Shown piece by piece: positions 7,145-8,244 of a DNA stretch of 8,244 bases; the first letter of the stretch is position 1, and each line of letters begins with the position of its first letter. The notes under the pieces were generated by a model. That model was given only the letters and a program-made list of their open reading frames with translations. It was not told where the DNA came from and did no database searches. The translations under genes were made by a program, and so were the position numbers. The DNA is taken from positions 1 through 8,244 of the forward strand of contig JAAXTT010000058.1 in the NCBI GenBank assembly GCA_013336365.1, in the 5' to 3' direction. This stretch comes from Peptococcaceae bacterium (GTDB lineage Bacteria; Bacillota; Desulfotomaculia; Desulfotomaculales; Desulfocucumaceae).

Positions 7145-7228
7145 ATGGCGGATTGCTGCAACCACTGCTATTGCCATAGTAATATCTTTGCGCTTTTACT
7201 TAACATATTTAGCATATTATGTATTTAA
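7145..7228 (+). CDS. Possible 27-aa Cys/His-rich hydrophobic microprotein
   Basis: An ATG at 7145 preceded by GAGGG (7136-7140) at 4 nt opens a 27-codon frame ending in TAA (7226-7228). Residues 4-11 read CCNHCYCH, that is four Cys and two His in eight positions. A hydrophobic tail follows (residues 14-27, IFALLLNIFSIL in the middle) with a fifth Cys at 26. The layout, a short polar residue-biased head and then an FALL-type hydrophobic segment, recalls tiny YjcZ-like spore proteins of Bacilli in shape only; no homology is claimed. The head could bind a metal or cluster at the membrane surface. The surrounding DNA is very AT-rich and I find no strong promoter upstream, so a chance ORF remains possible. 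Confidence 0.4.
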   Translation: MADCCNHCYCHSNIFALLLNIFSILCI

Positions 7229-7237
7229 CTATACAAT
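7209..7237 (+). promoter_or_regulatory. Candidate sigma-A promoter for the 48-aa gene
   Basis: TTAGCA (7209-7214, four of six to TTGACA), a 17-nt spacer, then TACAAT (7232-7237, five of six to TATAAT). Transcription would start near 7244 and leave a leader of about 120 nt before the ATG at 7363. It overlaps the last codons of the 27-codon ORF, so the two small ORFs would then be separately transcribed. The surrounding DNA is AT-rich, which raises the chance of a random match. Confidence 0.4.
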
Positions 7238-7349
7238 TTCTAATAATTTTAACAGAAACATAACATTGCAGAAACATCTAGTTAATTAATCTGTTGTATT
7301 ATTAAGCCATGAAAGGTCAACAGAGGTTGGCAAGCTTGGAAAATTGAAC

Positions 7350-7357
7350 GGAGGTGA
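7350..7357 (+). promoter_or_regulatory. Perfect Shine-Dalgarno of the 48-aa gene
   Basis: GGAGGTGA is an eight-base exact complement of the 16S rRNA 3' tail and sits 5 nt before the ATG at 7363. It is the strongest ribosome binding site in the window and the main evidence that the small frame behind it is translated. Confidence 0.85.
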
Positions 7358-7362
7358 TACCC

Positions 7363-7509
7363 ATGACCAAAGTTAGAGAGCTGGACACTCAAAGGGCTCA
7401 AACCCAAGAAAGACTTAAGAGCAACAGAGAGGTTGTTAAGGCCGGCAAGAAAAGCCTTGGCGAACAACTTGTTGATTGGGTTGATACTATAATGCCCCAA
7501 AGAATCTAA
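7363..7509 (+). CDS. Uncharacterised 48-aa basic protein
   Basis: A 48-codon gene that I do not recognise. Support comes from its signals: a perfect GGAGGTGA RBS, a candidate promoter upstream, tandem TAA TAA stops (7507-7512) and a strong hairpin terminator 17 nt further on. The product starts MTKVRELDTQ, is rich in Lys, Arg, Gln and Glu (10 basic and 7 acidic residues, no Cys) over residues 1-30, and ends in an amphipathic, Trp-containing segment SLGEQLVDWVDTIMPQRI (31-48). There is no signal peptide or membrane helix. Residues 1-30 look helical. The very strong RBS suggests a high expression level. It could be a small spore, nucleic-acid-associated or regulatory protein, but no family is assigned. 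Its position between a stress-protein operon and a corrinoid-activator gene gives no functional clue, as both neighbours are on the other strand. Confidence 0.78.
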   Translation: MTKVRELDTQRAQTQERLKSNREVVKAGKKSLGEQLVDWVDTIMPQRI

Positions 7510-7526
7510 TAATACCCCTCATAACA

Positions 7527-7566
7527 AATAAAACGCTCCGGGTTTAATTACCCGGAGCGTTTTATT
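7527..7566. terminator. Bidirectional intrinsic terminator
   Basis: A perfect 17-bp inverted repeat (7527-7543 with 7550-7566) has a 6-nt loop (ttaatt) and a G+C-rich core CGCTCCGGG/CCCGGAGCG. It is flanked by A-run/T-run arms, giving TTTTATT on the plus strand and TTTTATTTG on the minus strand. It lies just after the 48-aa gene and 112 nt after the stop of the converging RACo-type gene, so it can end transcription from both sides. Confidence 0.93.
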
Positions 7567-7678
7567 GCTCTACAATAAATGTTGGAGTAGCTCCCCATTA
7601 ATAGAGAGTATCTTTAATTCCAATTTTTCCATTGAGCCAGGCCCCAAACCCTAAAAAAGAAGTATTGGTGGGTGAGCC
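7567..7678. other. Short spacer without recognised features
   Basis: These 112 nt form the 3' untranslated part of the RACo-type transcript before the terminator. A 20-codon minus-strand frame (7570-7632) lacks a ribosome binding site, and I see nothing else. Confidence 0.5.
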
Positions 7679-8244
7679 TTAATCCCCTACTGAAGGGAAT
7701 AGGCTTAGGTCGGTATGAGGCAGGAATAGAGCAGCTGAGTATTCATCCATAAACACATTGCCCACCGAAAGCTCAATGTAGGTCATTTTATCAGACAGCT
7801 CAGACATAAAGCGATAAGCCTCCTGGGATAGGAGGGACTCATGAGCTCCCTTAATGGAGCTGTTGCCCACAAAATGATATTTTTCCCGGTCCATATCGGG
7901 AAGAAGCCCGATTTGAATGGCATCCTCCACATTAAGATAATTGCCAAAGCCCCCGGCGATAATTATACTGTCAATAGCATCCACTGTCAGCTCCACCATC
8001 TTAAGCATGGATTTTATTCCTGCATAAACAGCACCCTTGGATCGAATCAGATTTTTAACGTCAGACTCAGTTATATAAACATCCTTGCCATTTCCTGACT
8101 CAAACCCAAAGGCCAGAACATAACGAGGCTCATTATCCACCACACTGATTCTCTTGTTTTCAAGAGAATTAAACATGCCTGTCCTGTCAATAATTGCTGC
8201 TTTTCTCATCTGAGCTATCAAATCAATCAATCCTGAGCCACAAA
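7679..8244 (-). CDS. RACo-type corrinoid activation ATPase, DUF4445/COG3894 (C-terminal part)
   Basis: C-terminal 187 residues of a reductive activator of corrinoid proteins. Family members carry an N-terminal 2Fe-2S ferredoxin domain and a C-terminal ASKHA ATPase domain that drives reduction of inactive Co(II) corrinoid to Co(I) in methyltransferase systems. The frame is open through the right edge, so the TTG at 8230 is an internal Leu, not a start. The fragment begins with CGSGLIDLIAQM, the family's ICGSGLID motif. It continues with ITESDVKNL (57-65), KGAVYAGI (69-76), IIIAGGFGNYLNVEDAI (93-109), IGLLPD (111-116), VGNSSIKGAH (125-134) and ends EYSAALFLPHTD, all typical of DUF4445. The C-terminus looks complete. 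The Fe-S part, if present, is outside the window, so it cannot be checked whether this is full RACo, a RamA-like protein or an uncharacterised COG3894 member. Corrinoid protein or methyltransferase genes are expected upstream. Confidence 0.9.
   Translation of the reverse strand, partial: CGSGLIDLIAQMRKAAIIDRTGMFNSLENKRISVVDNEPRYVLAFGFESGNGKDVYITESDVKNLIRSKGAVYAGIKSMLKMVELTVDAIDSIIIAGGFGNYLNVEDAIQIGLLPDMDREKYHFVGNSSIKGAHESLLSQEAYRFMSELSDKMTYIELSVGNVFMDEYSAALFLPHTDLSLFPSVGD

Noticed and set aside
7145..7177. ATGGC/GCCAT hairpin
   Set aside because: Only 5-6 bp with a 20-nt-plus loop; it falls within the Cys/His-rich ORF and has no T-run.
7309..7347. 12-codon plus-strand ORF (MKGQQRLASLEN) in the leader of the 48-aa gene
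   Set aside because: No Shine-Dalgarno precedes its ATG, and the residues show no leader-peptide pattern such as a run of one amino acid.
7282..7500. 72-codon minus-strand frame opposite the 48-aa gene
   Set aside because: It lacks a clear RBS and is antisense to a frame with a perfect SD, tandem stops and a terminator; it is most likely a shadow.
7570..7632. 20-codon minus-strand ORF after the RACo-type gene
   Set aside because: No ribosome binding site before the ATG and no recognisable residue pattern.
8228..8230. TTG 8230 as the true start of the RACo-type gene
   Set aside because: The frame stays open to the window edge and the upstream codons read CGSG, part of the conserved ICGSGLID motif, so this is an internal Leu.

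Overview
The window looks like chromosomal DNA from an anaerobic, low-to-moderate G+C Firmicute, most likely a Clostridia/Peptococcaceae-type bacterium. The basis is indirect: a polA-mutM gene pair, Bacillus-type PolA with a decayed proofreading site, strong GGAGG-type ribosome binding sites, a C-terminal processing protease fused to a copper-amine-oxidase-N-like domain, and a RACo-type (DUF4445/COG3894) corrinoid activator. The last is typical of acetogens, methylotrophs and syntrophs. No species can be named from the sequence alone.

Layout. (1) 1-2856, minus strand: polA followed 15 nt later by mutM, which is cut by the left edge; this is a DNA replication/repair operon. (2) 2857-3029: short divergent spacer. 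(3) 3030-4550, plus strand: exported S41 (Ctp) serine protease with signal peptide, PDZ, Ser/Lys/Gln catalytic residues and an extra C-terminal domain. (4) 4559-6957, minus strand: a probable three-gene operon in the order universal stress protein, class I/II aminotransferase, VTT/TVP38 membrane protein. It converges on the protease gene with only 8 nt between stop codons. (5) 6958-7566: an AT-rich stretch that looks empty at first sight. It holds two small plus-strand ORFs that I consider plausible: a 27-codon Cys/His-rich hydrophobic peptide (7145-7228), and a 48-aa basic protein (7363-7509) with a perfect GGAGGTGA ribosome binding site and a 17-bp-stem terminator. (6) 7679-8244, minus strand: the C-terminal 187 residues of a RACo-type ATPase domain, whose start lies beyond the right edge. 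The hairpin at 7527-7566 can end both the small plus-strand gene and this gene.

How the genes relate. PolA and MutM both serve excision repair (gap filling and 8-oxoguanine removal). The stress protein, aminotransferase and membrane protein are co-oriented and closely spaced, but no single pathway explains them. The RACo fragment implies corrinoid methyltransferase genes just outside the window. No mobile element, CRISPR array, tRNA or rRNA was seen. The parts least explained by known families are the two small ORFs in 7145-7509 and a 9-codon leader ORF that overlaps the start of the VTT gene.
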